Assembly: GCA_027619545.1 (NCBI GenBank)
Contig: JAQCFT010000012.1
Span: 1 to 33,690, forward strand
Reading direction: 5' to 3'
From: Verrucomicrobiota bacterium
GTDB taxonomy: Bacteria > Verrucomicrobiota > Verrucomicrobiia > Limisphaerales > AAA164-E04
Length of the DNA stretch: 33,690 bases
Under the pieces are notes generated by a model. The model was not told the origin of the DNA, made no database searches, and saw only the letters and a list, made by a program, of their open reading frames with translations. The translations under genes and the position numbers were made by a program. The stretch's first letter is position 1, and the number at the start of each line of letters is the position of its first letter. Below, one piece after another: positions 1-8,014 of the stretch.

Positions 1-2
1 CG

Positions 3-416
3 GCGAAATTGGAAGGCAATCCCGCCATTGGCAAAGTCCTGTTCACCACCATGTGCAGTTCGTGCCATCGGCTTGATCAGGAAGGTTACGCGCTGGGACC
101 CGATCTGTTCGGCATACGCAATCAAGCCAAGGAAAGCATCCTCCTTCACATCGTCGATCCCAATCGTGAAATTGCCTCGGGATTCGAAGGAGTGGAATGG
201 ACCACGGAAACCGAAGAAGCCTACGTGGGACTCCTCAGTTTCGAAAACATGGATCAACTCACCCTGAAACTACCCAACGGCATAGAGCGCAGCTTTCAGC
301 GCAATGAAGGTGGTTTTCTCCGCAACCTTCCCTTCTCTTTCATGCCGGAAGGAATCATCGATGCACTGAGCTTGCAGCAAGTGGCGGATTTACTGTCGTA
401 TTTGCGAGGGGAATAA
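3..416 (+). CDS. PVC-type haem-binding domain protein, C-terminal fragment
   Basis: The open frame runs in from the left edge, so only the 3' end of the gene is present. A TTG at position 9 lies in frame, but it is probably internal. The fragment begins G-N-P-A-x-G-K-x-L-F and then carries one c-type haem motif, CSSCH, followed by G-x-x-L-G-P-D-L. That arrangement is the haem-binding domain found at the C-terminus of many exported Planctomycetes/Verrucomicrobia proteins, often fused to a beta-propeller sugar or alcohol dehydrogenase. The remaining ~100 residues match the usual tail of that domain, ending in a helix with L-x-D-L-x-S-Y-L-R. The catalytic part lies outside the window, so the substrate cannot be named. 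The protein should act in the periplasm, passing electrons to a cytochrome. Confidence 0.8.
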   Translation, partial: AKLEGNPAIGKVLFTTMCSSCHRLDQEGYALGPDLFGIRNQAKESILLHIVDPNREIASGFEGVEWTTETEEAYVGLLSFENMDQLTLKLPNGIERSFQRNEGGFLRNLPFSFMPEGIIDALSLQQVADLLSYLRGE

Positions 417-484
417 GTTTTTGAAGCTCATATCGTCCCCTTCGAAATCCCCAAACACAAAAGACACACTGGGTGTGGCTCAAC

Positions 485-513
485 TTGACGTACGATGCGG
501 ATGTTCTTACCGT
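485..513 (+). promoter_or_regulatory. possible sigma-70 promoter before the S15 hydrolase gene
   Basis: TTGACG at 485-490 and TACCGT at 508-513 are separated by 17 bases, in the gap between the haem-protein stop and the chosen start at 529. The -35 is good and the -10 is weak. A short perfect inverted repeat (CACAC-TGG-GTGTG, 465-477) lies just upstream without a T-tract. This is a guess from spacing only. Confidence 0.25.
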
Positions 514-528
514 AGGGCTCATATTTCC

Positions 529-2409
529 ATGAACAAATTGACTAGACTCATCTCCACAAGATTTCCGATCACTTCCGCACTGATTGTCCTTTCAGTATCA
601 CTGCATCTGGCTGCTGAATCCGGACGTCCCGAACCTGCTGTCCCGGTCTTCAAGGACGGCGAGGCGCAGGTAGTTGATCGTTTCAATGATTCGGACATGT
701 GGATTCGGCACGATCTCTGGGTGGAGACGGAATTTGATTCCGATGGTGACGGAAAACTGGATCGCATGCATGTCGATGTGACCCGCCCCAGGCAGACGGA
801 TACCGAAGGACTGAAACTACCCGTCATTTACGTCACCAGCCCTTACTTTGCAGGAACGGCGGGGGCTGGCAGGGAGTATTTCTGGGATCCCAGACACGAA
901 GTGGGAACACCCCCTCCTGAGAGAAAAGTCGCCCCGGACATTACCCGTAGCGGCGAGCGGCCGATCATTTCAAAAAGCCACACCAAAACCTGGGTTCCGC
1001 GCGGCTACATCGTCGTCCATTCCTCCTCCCCTGGCACCGGACTTTCCCAAGGTTGTCCTACGGTAGGTGGCGACAATGAATCTCTCGCCCCCAAAGCAGT
1101 CGTCCAATGGCTGACCGGTGACGCCAAAGGTTACACCACCCCGGACGGAGACACGACCGTCGAAGCTTACTGGTCAACAGGAAAGGTAGGCATGACCGGA
1201 ACCTCCTACAACGGCACACTTCCGCTGGCGGCGGCCACCACCGGGGTCAGGGGATTGAAAGCCATCATCCCCATCGCGCCGAACACGTCCTATTATCACT
1301 ACTATCGTTCCAATGGACTGATCAGGCACCCGGGCGGATTCATCGGTGAAGATATCGACATTCTATACGATTTCATCCACAGCGGCAATCAGGAGAAAAA
1401 CGAGTACTGCGACTGTGAGGTGCGTGACAATGAAATGGCACAGGGATTTGACCGGGTCACAGGGGATTACAACGATTTCTGGGCCGGAAGGGATTACCTG
1501 AACGATCTTGGTCCAATGACGGCTGCGACCCTCATGGCCCATGCTTTCAATGACTGGAATGTCATGCCCGAACACAGTGTCCGTATTTACCAGGCATTGA
1601 AGGAGAAAGGAGTTCCGGTCCAATCCTACTTTCATCAAGGGGGGCATGGAGGTGAACCTCCATTGAAACAAATGAACCGCTGGTTCACACGCTATCTTCA
1701 CGGCATTCAGAACCATGTGGAAAACGAACCAAGGGCCTGGATCGTTCGAGAAGATGCGGAGCGCGACAAACCAACTTCCTACTATGACTACCCCAACCCC
1801 GCTGCGTATCCCGTCACCTTGCATTTAAGTCCCGGAGCACCGGAAACCGGCAGCCTGTCCCTGCAACCAGCAAACGAACCGGGCACCGAAACCCTGGTTG
1901 ACAATTTCTCGTTCAAGGGTGACGCCCTGGCTCAGGCGGAATGGACCGAACACAGACTGATTTATGCCACCCCCACGCTGACCCATGACATCCATTTATC
2001 CGGCACTTCAAAGATGCATATCCGCCTTTCAAGCAGCAAACCGGCAGCGAACCTGTCGGTCTGGATGGTCTCCCTTCCCTGGAACGATAACAAGAATGCC
2101 AAGATCACCGACAACATCATCACACGCGGTTGGGCGGATCCACAGAACCGGCATTCCCTGCGCCATAGCGAACCTTTGGTTCCAGGAGAGTTTTACGAAC
2201 TAAGCTTCGACCTGCAACCGGACGACCAAATCATACCCAAAGGCCAACAGATTGGTTTGATGATTTTCTCCAGCGACCATGACTACACCCTTTGGCCAGA
2301 TCCCGGCACTCAATTAACAATCGACCTGGAGGCCACCTCCATCACTATTCCGGTGGTGGGTGGCAGTCAAACTCTGGAAGAAGCATTTCAAATGAAAGAC
2401 GAACAATGA
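529..2409 (+). CDS. secreted Xaa-Pro dipeptidyl-peptidase-like hydrolase (family S15)
   Basis: An alpha/beta-hydrolase of the PepX/CocE family, 626 residues from the ATG at 529. The frame is open from a TTG at 421, but only the ATG gives a signal peptide (basic MNKLTRLISTR, then a hydrophobic stretch to LHLAA), so export is likely. The nucleophile is Ser226 in GMTGTSYNG. The likely acid is Asp342 in AFNDWNV and the likely base His373 in FHQGGHGG (His369 is the alternative). The stretch F-D-R-V-T-G-D-Y-N-D-F-W resembles PepX enzymes, which release Xaa-Pro dipeptides, more than cocaine or glutaryl esterases. The C-terminal ~200 residues form the beta-rich PepX_C domain of this family. The stop overlaps the start of the next gene (ATGA), so the two are probably translated together. 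The family is firm; the exact substrate is inferred. Confidence 0.88.
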   Translation: MNKLTRLISTRFPITSALIVLSVSLHLAAESGRPEPAVPVFKDGEAQVVDRFNDSDMWIRHDLWVETEFDSDGDGKLDRMHVDVTRPRQTDTEGLKLPVIYVTSPYFAGTAGAGREYFWDPRHEVGTPPPERKVAPDITRSGERPIISKSHTKTWVPRGYIVVHSSSPGTGLSQGCPTVGGDNESLAPKAVVQWLTGDAKGYTTPDGDTTVEAYWSTGKVGMTGTSYNGTLPLAAATTGVRGLKAIIPIAPNTSYYHYYRSNGLIRHPGGFIGEDIDILYDFIHSGNQEKNEYCDCEVRDNEMAQGFDRVTGDYNDFWAGRDYLNDLGPMTAATLMAHAFNDWNVMPEHSVRIYQALKEKGVPVQSYFHQGGHGGEPPLKQMNRWFTRYLHGIQNHVENEPRAWIVREDAERDKPTSYYDYPNPAAYPVTLHLSPGAPETGSLSLQPANEPGTETLVDNFSFKGDALAQAEWTEHRLIYATPTLTHDIHLSGTSKMHIRLSSSKPAANLSVWMVSLPWNDNKNAKITDNIITRGWADPQNRHSLRHSEPLVPGEFYELSFDLQPDDQIIPKGQQIGLMIFSSDHDYTLWPDPGTQLTIDLEATSITIPVVGGSQTLEEAFQMKDEQ

Positions 2410-3548
2410 AACAGATCCTTTGTGCGGTGATATCAACTGCCTTGCTTTCTTCCACTCAAGCTCAAACCTGGAAGAAACATGTCGTCATGGAACAAGGTCA
2501 CTGCAATACGGCGGTGGCCCTGGATGTCAACAATGACAAATCGCTGGATGTCATTGCCAGTTTCAACGGAAAGATCAGCCTTTTCATGGCTCCGGACTGG
2601 AAACAGGAAATTATTCTGTATCGTTTCATGGGGGGAACCGGCGGATGTATCCATAGCGCGGTTCTGGATGTGGACGGAGATGGCGATCAGGATTGGGCGG
2701 GCTCATTGTCAACAGGCAATCCCTTCTGGCTGGAAAATCCGGGAAAAGATGAAGCTCTGAAGGGGGCCTGGACCCCTCGCATGATCGATCATGACATTAC
2801 CGGCATCCATTGCCTGCTGACGTCCGACATCGACAACGATGGAAAGGAAGACCTGATCATCAACAACTTCGAACCCGCCCGAGGCCTCTACGATTCCATG
2901 GCATGGTTCAGCATCCCAAAAGAACCACTGACAGCCAAGCAGTGGGATCGGCATATCTTTGCGCAAGGTGATGCAAGAGGTGGAAGCCACTACATGGGAG
3001 CAGGAGATATCGATGGAGACGGGTGGAAGGAGATAGCGGTTGGAGCAAAAGGAGCACCATTCGCTGACGGAAACTGGTTCGCCTATTGGACCCATCCGGG
3101 CGTGAATGGTGTCAAGGGCCCCTGGAAAAAAACCATACTGGCTGAAAATCAAACTGGCGCAACCAGCATGCTTCCCGGAGACGTCAACGGTGACGGCAAA
3201 GTCGATTGGGTGGCATCGAGGGGGCACGGAGCCGGTGTCCTATGGTTCGAGAATCCCGGTTGGCAGATGCACACAATTGATGGCGAAATCCAATCCCCGC
3301 ATAGCCTGACCGTGGCGGATCACGATCAGGACGGTGATCTGGATGTTGCCAGTTGTGGCTATGGAAGCGAATGGGTTCGATGGTATGAAAACACCGGTAA
3401 AGGAGTCTTTAAAACCCACACTCTTGATTCGGGGCAGCAAAGCTATGATTTAAGATCCATCGACATGGACGGGGACGGAGACCTGGACCTCCTGAACGCC
3501 GGCCGCGGAACACGGAATGTGGCGTGGTATGAGAATCCGTTGAAGTAA
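2406..3548 (+). CDS. secreted FG-GAP/VCBS repeat protein
   Basis: A 380-residue exported beta-propeller-like protein. I chose the ATG at 2406 because it yields a clean signal peptide (MKQILCAVISTALLSSTQAQ) and overlaps the preceding TGA; the frame itself is open from 2292. At least six calcium-binding type loops of the form D-x-D-x-D-G occur at fairly regular intervals: DVDGDGDQD, DIDNDGKED, DIDGDGWKE, DVNGDGKVD, DHDQDGDLD and DMDGDGDLD. Most are followed by W-F-E-N-P or W-Y-E-N blades. These are the FG-GAP/VCBS repeats seen in integrin-like propellers. There is no catalytic motif and no membrane anchor. Translational coupling to the S15 hydrolase suggests a shared extracytoplasmic role, perhaps substrate binding; that part is inference. 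Confidence 0.85.
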   Translation: MKQILCAVISTALLSSTQAQTWKKHVVMEQGHCNTAVALDVNNDKSLDVIASFNGKISLFMAPDWKQEIILYRFMGGTGGCIHSAVLDVDGDGDQDWAGSLSTGNPFWLENPGKDEALKGAWTPRMIDHDITGIHCLLTSDIDNDGKEDLIINNFEPARGLYDSMAWFSIPKEPLTAKQWDRHIFAQGDARGGSHYMGAGDIDGDGWKEIAVGAKGAPFADGNWFAYWTHPGVNGVKGPWKKTILAENQTGATSMLPGDVNGDGKVDWVASRGHGAGVLWFENPGWQMHTIDGEIQSPHSLTVADHDQDGDLDVASCGYGSEWVRWYENTGKGVFKTHTLDSGQQSYDLRSIDMDGDGDLDLLNAGRGTRNVAWYENPLK

Positions 3549-3607
3549 GACAGAGTTCGAAAGGCACCCCAACTATCCGCGGCCTTCACTGTTCCTGGTC
3601 GATTATA

Positions 3608-5008
3608 TCAGCGCGAACACAACCGTTGATCAACCATGTCCAAAGCCTCGTCGATCCCGGCACAGAACCAATCGATCTCCTGTTCGGTAACAATCAGAGG
3701 AGGAACCACCCAAATCCCGAATTTATCGGATGGCACATAGATATTTTTCTCTTTGAACAAAAATTCGGAAACGTCTTTAACGATGGTCCTGGAATATTTT
3801 TCGGTTGTTTTTCGGAGCGGTTCTTTAGTCTGTCGATCCGCCACCAGCTCCATGGTGAAAAACAAACCAATTCCACGAACATCTCCGACGCACGAATGTT
3901 TTTCAGCCAGTTCGCGCAGTTTTGATTCGAGGTATTGTCCCTTTTTCTCAACATCATTCAGGACACCGTCCTCAAGAAGCACATCCAAAGCAGCCAAAGC
4001 GCCGGCACAGCCCAGAGCATGACCGGAATAGCTTTGTCCGTGCCCGAAAATATGTTTATCAAAGGATGCGGACACCTTTTCAGAAAAGACAGTAGCCGTC
4101 AGTGGACAATAAGCGCCCAGCGCTTTGCCCATGATGATGATATCCGGTTCCACATCGCTATGCTCAATGGCCAGCAGTTTGCCTGTGCGCCCCATCCCGG
4201 TCATGGTTTCATCCACAATCATCAATAATCCCCAGCGATCACAGATGTCGCGCACGCCTCGCAAATACCCCGGAGGCGCGGGAATGATGCCGTTACTGCC
4301 GACAACCGGCTCCAAAATGACGGCGGCAACCTTGTTGGACCCACCTTCATTTTCGATGATGTATTCCAGATAATTCAGGTTCTCCTCGACATAATTCTCA
4401 GGGGTACCAAAGGGAGGACGAAAAGCGTTGGCTTCCGGCGCAAACACGACACCGGGAACGGTCAATGGTTCCTGAAACCATCGCCGTGGATCACCGCTGA
4501 CGGATGATGCGGAAGCGGTGGATCCATGCCAGGATTTGTAACGCGAAATGATTTTATAAGGATACGGATATTGCCCCGGCGCATCAGCATGCCGGATGCC
4601 TCCTTCATGAAACATGCGGTTGTATTGAAACAATCGCGCGCCCTTGATGGCCGCCTCCACCGCTGCGGCACCGCTTTGGGCGAAATAGACTCGCTTGTTG
4701 CAGGAGCCGGGCGTCAACTCGGCCAGCCGGCGGGCCAATGCACCGGTCGGTTCGGTCGCAAAATCATCGGTAACATAAATCACCTGCTCCAATTGGCGTT
4801 TGAGAGCAGCAATGACCCTGGGATGGTTAAACCCCAGATTGATGCACTCATGAGCGCTTCGCAGATCAAAGATGCGGCGTCCGTCACTGGTATGAATCCA
4901 GCATCCTTCGGTCCGGTCAACGGCAATCGGATCGTAACCTTCCTGACTGGACCAGCACTGCATCATGTGCCTGGCTTGGTTGGCTGCAAATTCAGGAAAG
5001 TTCGACAT
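3608..5008 (-). CDS. class III PLP-dependent aminotransferase
   Basis: A fold-type I, class III (omega) aminotransferase of 466 residues, close to the usual family length. Visible elements are the phosphate-binding SGAAAVEAA near residue 112, W-H-G-S at 160-163 (aromatic residue stacking on PLP), the cofactor-binding Asp266 in IVDETMTGMGRTG, and the Schiff-base lysine Lys295 in IIIMGKALGAY. G-Q-S-Y-S-G-H-A-L-G-C-A-G-A-L-A follows, as in taurine:pyruvate and beta-alanine:pyruvate type enzymes. These enzymes move an amino group from an omega-amino acid or amine to a keto acid, but specificity cannot be read from motifs. The gene starts 42 bases after the trpB stop, where trpA would stand in a classical trp operon. 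It ends facing the FG-GAP gene across a short convergent gap. Confidence 0.9.
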   Translation of the reverse strand: MSNFPEFAANQARHMMQCWSSQEGYDPIAVDRTEGCWIHTSDGRRIFDLRSAHECINLGFNHPRVIAALKRQLEQVIYVTDDFATEPTGALARRLAELTPGSCNKRVYFAQSGAAAVEAAIKGARLFQYNRMFHEGGIRHADAPGQYPYPYKIISRYKSWHGSTASASSVSGDPRRWFQEPLTVPGVVFAPEANAFRPPFGTPENYVEENLNYLEYIIENEGGSNKVAAVILEPVVGSNGIIPAPPGYLRGVRDICDRWGLLMIVDETMTGMGRTGKLLAIEHSDVEPDIIIMGKALGAYCPLTATVFSEKVSASFDKHIFGHGQSYSGHALGCAGALAALDVLLEDGVLNDVEKKGQYLESKLRELAEKHSCVGDVRGIGLFFTMELVADRQTKEPLRKTTEKYSRTIVKDVSEFLFKEKNIYVPSDKFGIWVVPPLIVTEQEIDWFCAGIDEALDMVDQRLCSR

Positions 5009-5050
5009 ATTATGAAAGTTTTAATTCACCGCGAAAGCTCGAACAGGATC

Positions 5051-6277
5051 TTAGGCATTCATGTTCAGCCGATCAGCCACTTGCTGCACGTCTTTGTCTC
5101 CCCGCCCGGACAGATTGGCAATGATCATTTTGTCGGCGGACATTTGCGGAGCACGTTCAATCACGGCAGCCAGGGCATGACTGGACTCCAAGGCCGGAAT
5201 GATGCCTTCCAATCGAGCCAACTTCATGAAAGCTTCCAAAGCCTTTTCATCCGTAGCATAACCATACTCCACCCGATCATGATCCTTCAACCAGGCGTGT
5301 TCGGGGCCCACCGCTGCGTAATCAAGACCGGCCGACACACTATGGGTGAGCTGGATCTGGCCGTGTTCGTCCTGAAGAATGTAGGAACGGGTTCCCTGTA
5401 AGACACCCAAAGACCCACCTTGGAAACGCGCTGCATGTTTCTCGGGAAGTATTCCCTCCCCACCTGCCTCAACGCCCAGCATTTTGACATCCTTGTCTTG
5501 AAGAAACGGATAGAACAGTCCTATCGAATTGCTTCCACCACCGACGCATGCCACCAACAGATCGGGCAGCCGGGATTCCTTTTGAAGAATCTGTTCGCGA
5601 GCTTCGTCTCCGATGATGCGCTGAAAATTCCGAACCATCACCGGGTAAGGATGAGCACCGTAGGCGGTGCCCAGAATGTAATGGGTGTTGCGAACATTCG
5701 TAACCCAATCGCGCATGGCTTCATTCACGGCTTCCTTGAGGGTGCGTTGTCCTGCCTTGACGGGGCGCACCTCGGCGCCAAGCATCCTCATGCGAAAAAC
5801 ATTCAAAGCCTGACGGTCACAGTCCACTTCGCCCATGTAAATCACACATTCCATGCCGAACATGGCGGCGACGGTGGCGGTTGCAACACCATGCTGCCCG
5901 GCGCCTGTTTCAGCAATGATCCGCGTTTTGCCCATGCGCTTGGCCAACAGGATCTGTCCCATGGAATTGTTGATCTTGTGGGCGCCGGTGTGAAGCAAAT
6001 CTTCGCGTTTGAGGTAAATCTTCGCGCCACCAAGGGCCTTCGTCAATCGCTCCGCAAAGTATAATGGCGTAGGACGCCCGACGAATTCTTTCAGATAATA
6101 ATTCAGCTCTTTCTGAAATTGGGGATCCGTTTAGGCTTTGAAATATTCCTGCCCCAGTTCCATCAACGGGTGCATGAGTGTTTCCGGAACATACCTTCCA
6201 CCATAAGGGCCGAAATGGCCCTTGTCGTCAGGTTGATTCCAATCCATTGATTCAATCACGTTGGCTGCTGATTCCAT
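5051..6277 (-). pseudogene. trpB: tryptophan synthase beta chain interrupted by an in-frame TAA
   Basis: TrpB condenses indole with serine. From the ATG at 6277 the frame encodes 408 codons, the normal length, with one defect: codon 49 is TAA (6131-6133). Before it stands the TrpB N-terminus (DDKGHFGPYGGRYVPETLM). After it the same frame continues T-D-P-Q-F-Q-K-E-L, then [23 protein letters not shown] with the PLP lysine at residue 101, [12 protein letters not shown], the phosphate-binding [10 protein letters not shown] and a normal C-terminus ending in LSGRGDKD. There is no frameshift and no other lesion. CAA or AAA to TAA by a single base change would explain it, as would a sequencing error. 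If the stop is real, the beta subunit is not made unless it is read through or an internal TTG at 6046 is used, which would lose the N-terminal 77 residues. No trpA is nearby. The start lacks a clear ribosome-binding site; ATG 6247 is an alternative. Confidence 0.85.
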
Positions 6278-6515
6278 GTTCGATGAATGATGTGTTTTAA
6301 GGGGATGGGGATTCTTCCCAAACCCGGTCCGGGAGACACTAACCTTCAATGACGAAATAGGAAATGAAAATTCAGAGGAAGTTCGTTCGGGCAAAAAAGG
6401 GCGCAGAAAGTCGAATCCTTTCGGAAATCGGCAGCGTGCCAGCGAGTCCAGAAGTCATTTTCAATGATCCGACGGTTCTGGTGGGTGCATGTTGGAATGA
6501 ACACCACCTGTTACC

Positions 6516-7910
6516 TTAATGCGGTTTCCACACAAAGGAATAGACGAAGAGCGACCCTGGTATCGGTTCGCGGCTTTGCATACGGATAGTGGTTTTGCTG
6601 TGACTTTTCTGCACAAATCCACAGGATTTAGCCAGGTCATCGATGTAACAGTCCGAATGGGCATAGCGTCCTGTAGAACGTAATCTAAAACCCGATTCGT
6701 CCCATGATTCGGTTGAGAAAGCCAGCAATCCATCCTGAGCCATACGCTGACCGAGGACTTGAAACAGCTCGTCCAATCTGCCCACATAAATAAAAACATC
6801 CGCGGCAATCACCAGATCGTAACGTTGCTTCGATTCGGCAAGAAACGCTGTCCCATCCGCTTCCACAAGGTCGTCATAAACATTCTTCAATCTGGCCAAC
6901 TCCAACATTCTGGGAGCAATATCGACCCCGGTCATGGACGCTGAGAAGTATTTGAAAAGCACACCACATTTTCCTGTTCCACACCCCAGATCCAACACGC
7001 GTTTGAAATGAGGCTGTTTCGAATTCAAGCGCATGATCAAATCAAAGAGGTTTTGCGGAACTTTATAGTAAAGTTGATCGAGGTGTTTATCAAAGCGCCC
7101 AGCGTATTCATTGAACAGATCCACCACATACTCGGGAGGAGGTGAGGAAAGGTTTTCGCCAGTTAACATGGCCAAAGAATAACGGGCCTTGGCATGACAT
7201 GGATTCAGTTCCAGGCTTTTCTTGAACTCGACGACAGCCTGCGACAGGAGCTTTTGACGCTGGAGACAGACTCCCAGATTATAAAAAGCAGTCCCCGCAT
7301 TGCGCCGATCTCCCTTCTTCACGAATCGATCTCCCAACGCTCGATGGAGATCCTGATCGGCAGGAGCATGCCGAAGTCCCTTTTGCAGAATTTCAATCGA
7401 CCTGGTGGGATGCCCGAGTTCATCGTGCAAGTCGGCCAATTCGAGGTAGATGAAAATCTGTTTTGGATCGATCGAAAGGGCCTTCCAGTAAACTTCTTCC
7501 GCTTCAACCAATCGACCCATTCGATAAAGCGAAGCACCCAGGCCTTTGAGGGCGTCCCCGGAGTTGGGCGAGAATTTGATGACGCAGCGATACGAGGCAC
7601 AGGCCTTCTCCCACTCCTGTGTGGAGTAATACGCTCCGGCGAGGTTGTAGGCCAGATCCGGATTGAAAGGTTGTAGTTCCAGCGCTTCCTCCAAAAAGGG
7701 CGTCGCAGAAGATGCGTTACCCTGTTGAAGCATGCACAGTCCCAGCAACTCAAGCGCTTGTGCATTGTCCGAATCAAATCGGATCAAGTGGCGGGCCATT
7801 TGCTCCGCCATCAGCAGCTCTCCCTGTAGGAGAAGCTGTTTCACTGAATCAATTGAACTTTTCTCCAGGTCAAATGTCGAATCGAAATATTCAGTTTTGA
7901 TGACACTCAT
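6516..7910 (-). CDS. TPR-containing class I SAM methyltransferase (COG4976-like)
   Basis: A two-part protein of 464 residues. Residues ~25-245 are a run of tetratricopeptide repeats (e.g. A-L-E-L-L-G-L-C-M-L-Q-Q-G-N-A and the repeated A-x-x-x-Y-x-x-A-L-x-x-x-P pattern). A linker with FNEYAGRFDKHLDQLYYKVP leads into a Rossmann-fold methyltransferase with motif I VLDLGCGTG near residue 305, an acidic TGVDIAPRMLELA and the post-motif YDLVIAADVFIYV. That order matches predicted TPR methyltransferases (COG4976). The substrate is unknown; TPRs usually bind a protein partner. I chose the ATG at 7910. The frame extends to a GTG at 7952, and an ATG at 7935 preceded by GGGG is also possible. It lies about 100 bases behind the cytochrome gene and may share its mRNA. 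Confidence 0.85.
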   Translation of the reverse strand: MSVIKTEYFDSTFDLEKSSIDSVKQLLLQGELLMAEQMARHLIRFDSDNAQALELLGLCMLQQGNASSATPFLEEALELQPFNPDLAYNLAGAYYSTQEWEKACASYRCVIKFSPNSGDALKGLGASLYRMGRLVEAEEVYWKALSIDPKQIFIYLELADLHDELGHPTRSIEILQKGLRHAPADQDLHRALGDRFVKKGDRRNAGTAFYNLGVCLQRQKLLSQAVVEFKKSLELNPCHAKARYSLAMLTGENLSSPPPEYVVDLFNEYAGRFDKHLDQLYYKVPQNLFDLIMRLNSKQPHFKRVLDLGCGTGKCGVLFKYFSASMTGVDIAPRMLELARLKNVYDDLVEADGTAFLAESKQRYDLVIAADVFIYVGRLDELFQVLGQRMAQDGLLAFSTESWDESGFRLRSTGRYAHSDCYIDDLAKSCGFVQKSHSKTTIRMQSREPIPGSLFVYSFVWKPH

Positions 7911-8014
7911 GGTTCTGCTGTTGTATGCCGACCACATACATCCCCGGCCCACATCATACCCGGTTATCGGCCAAACAAAGCCATGAGTTTAGGCATTTGG
8001 AGAAACCTCCCTCT

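Noticed and set aside
421-528. N-terminal extension of the S15 hydrolase from TTG 421
   Set aside because: It would bury the signal peptide 36 residues inside the protein; ATG 529 fits the family and export.
4526-5401. 291-residue open frame on the plus strand
   Set aside because: It covers parts of the aminotransferase and trpB genes on the opposite strand and shows no domain or signal.
5051-6046. Treating the downstream part of trpB as a separate complete gene from TTG 6046
   Set aside because: The preceding codons in the same frame match TrpB up to and beyond the stop, so this is one interrupted gene, not a short gene with its own start.
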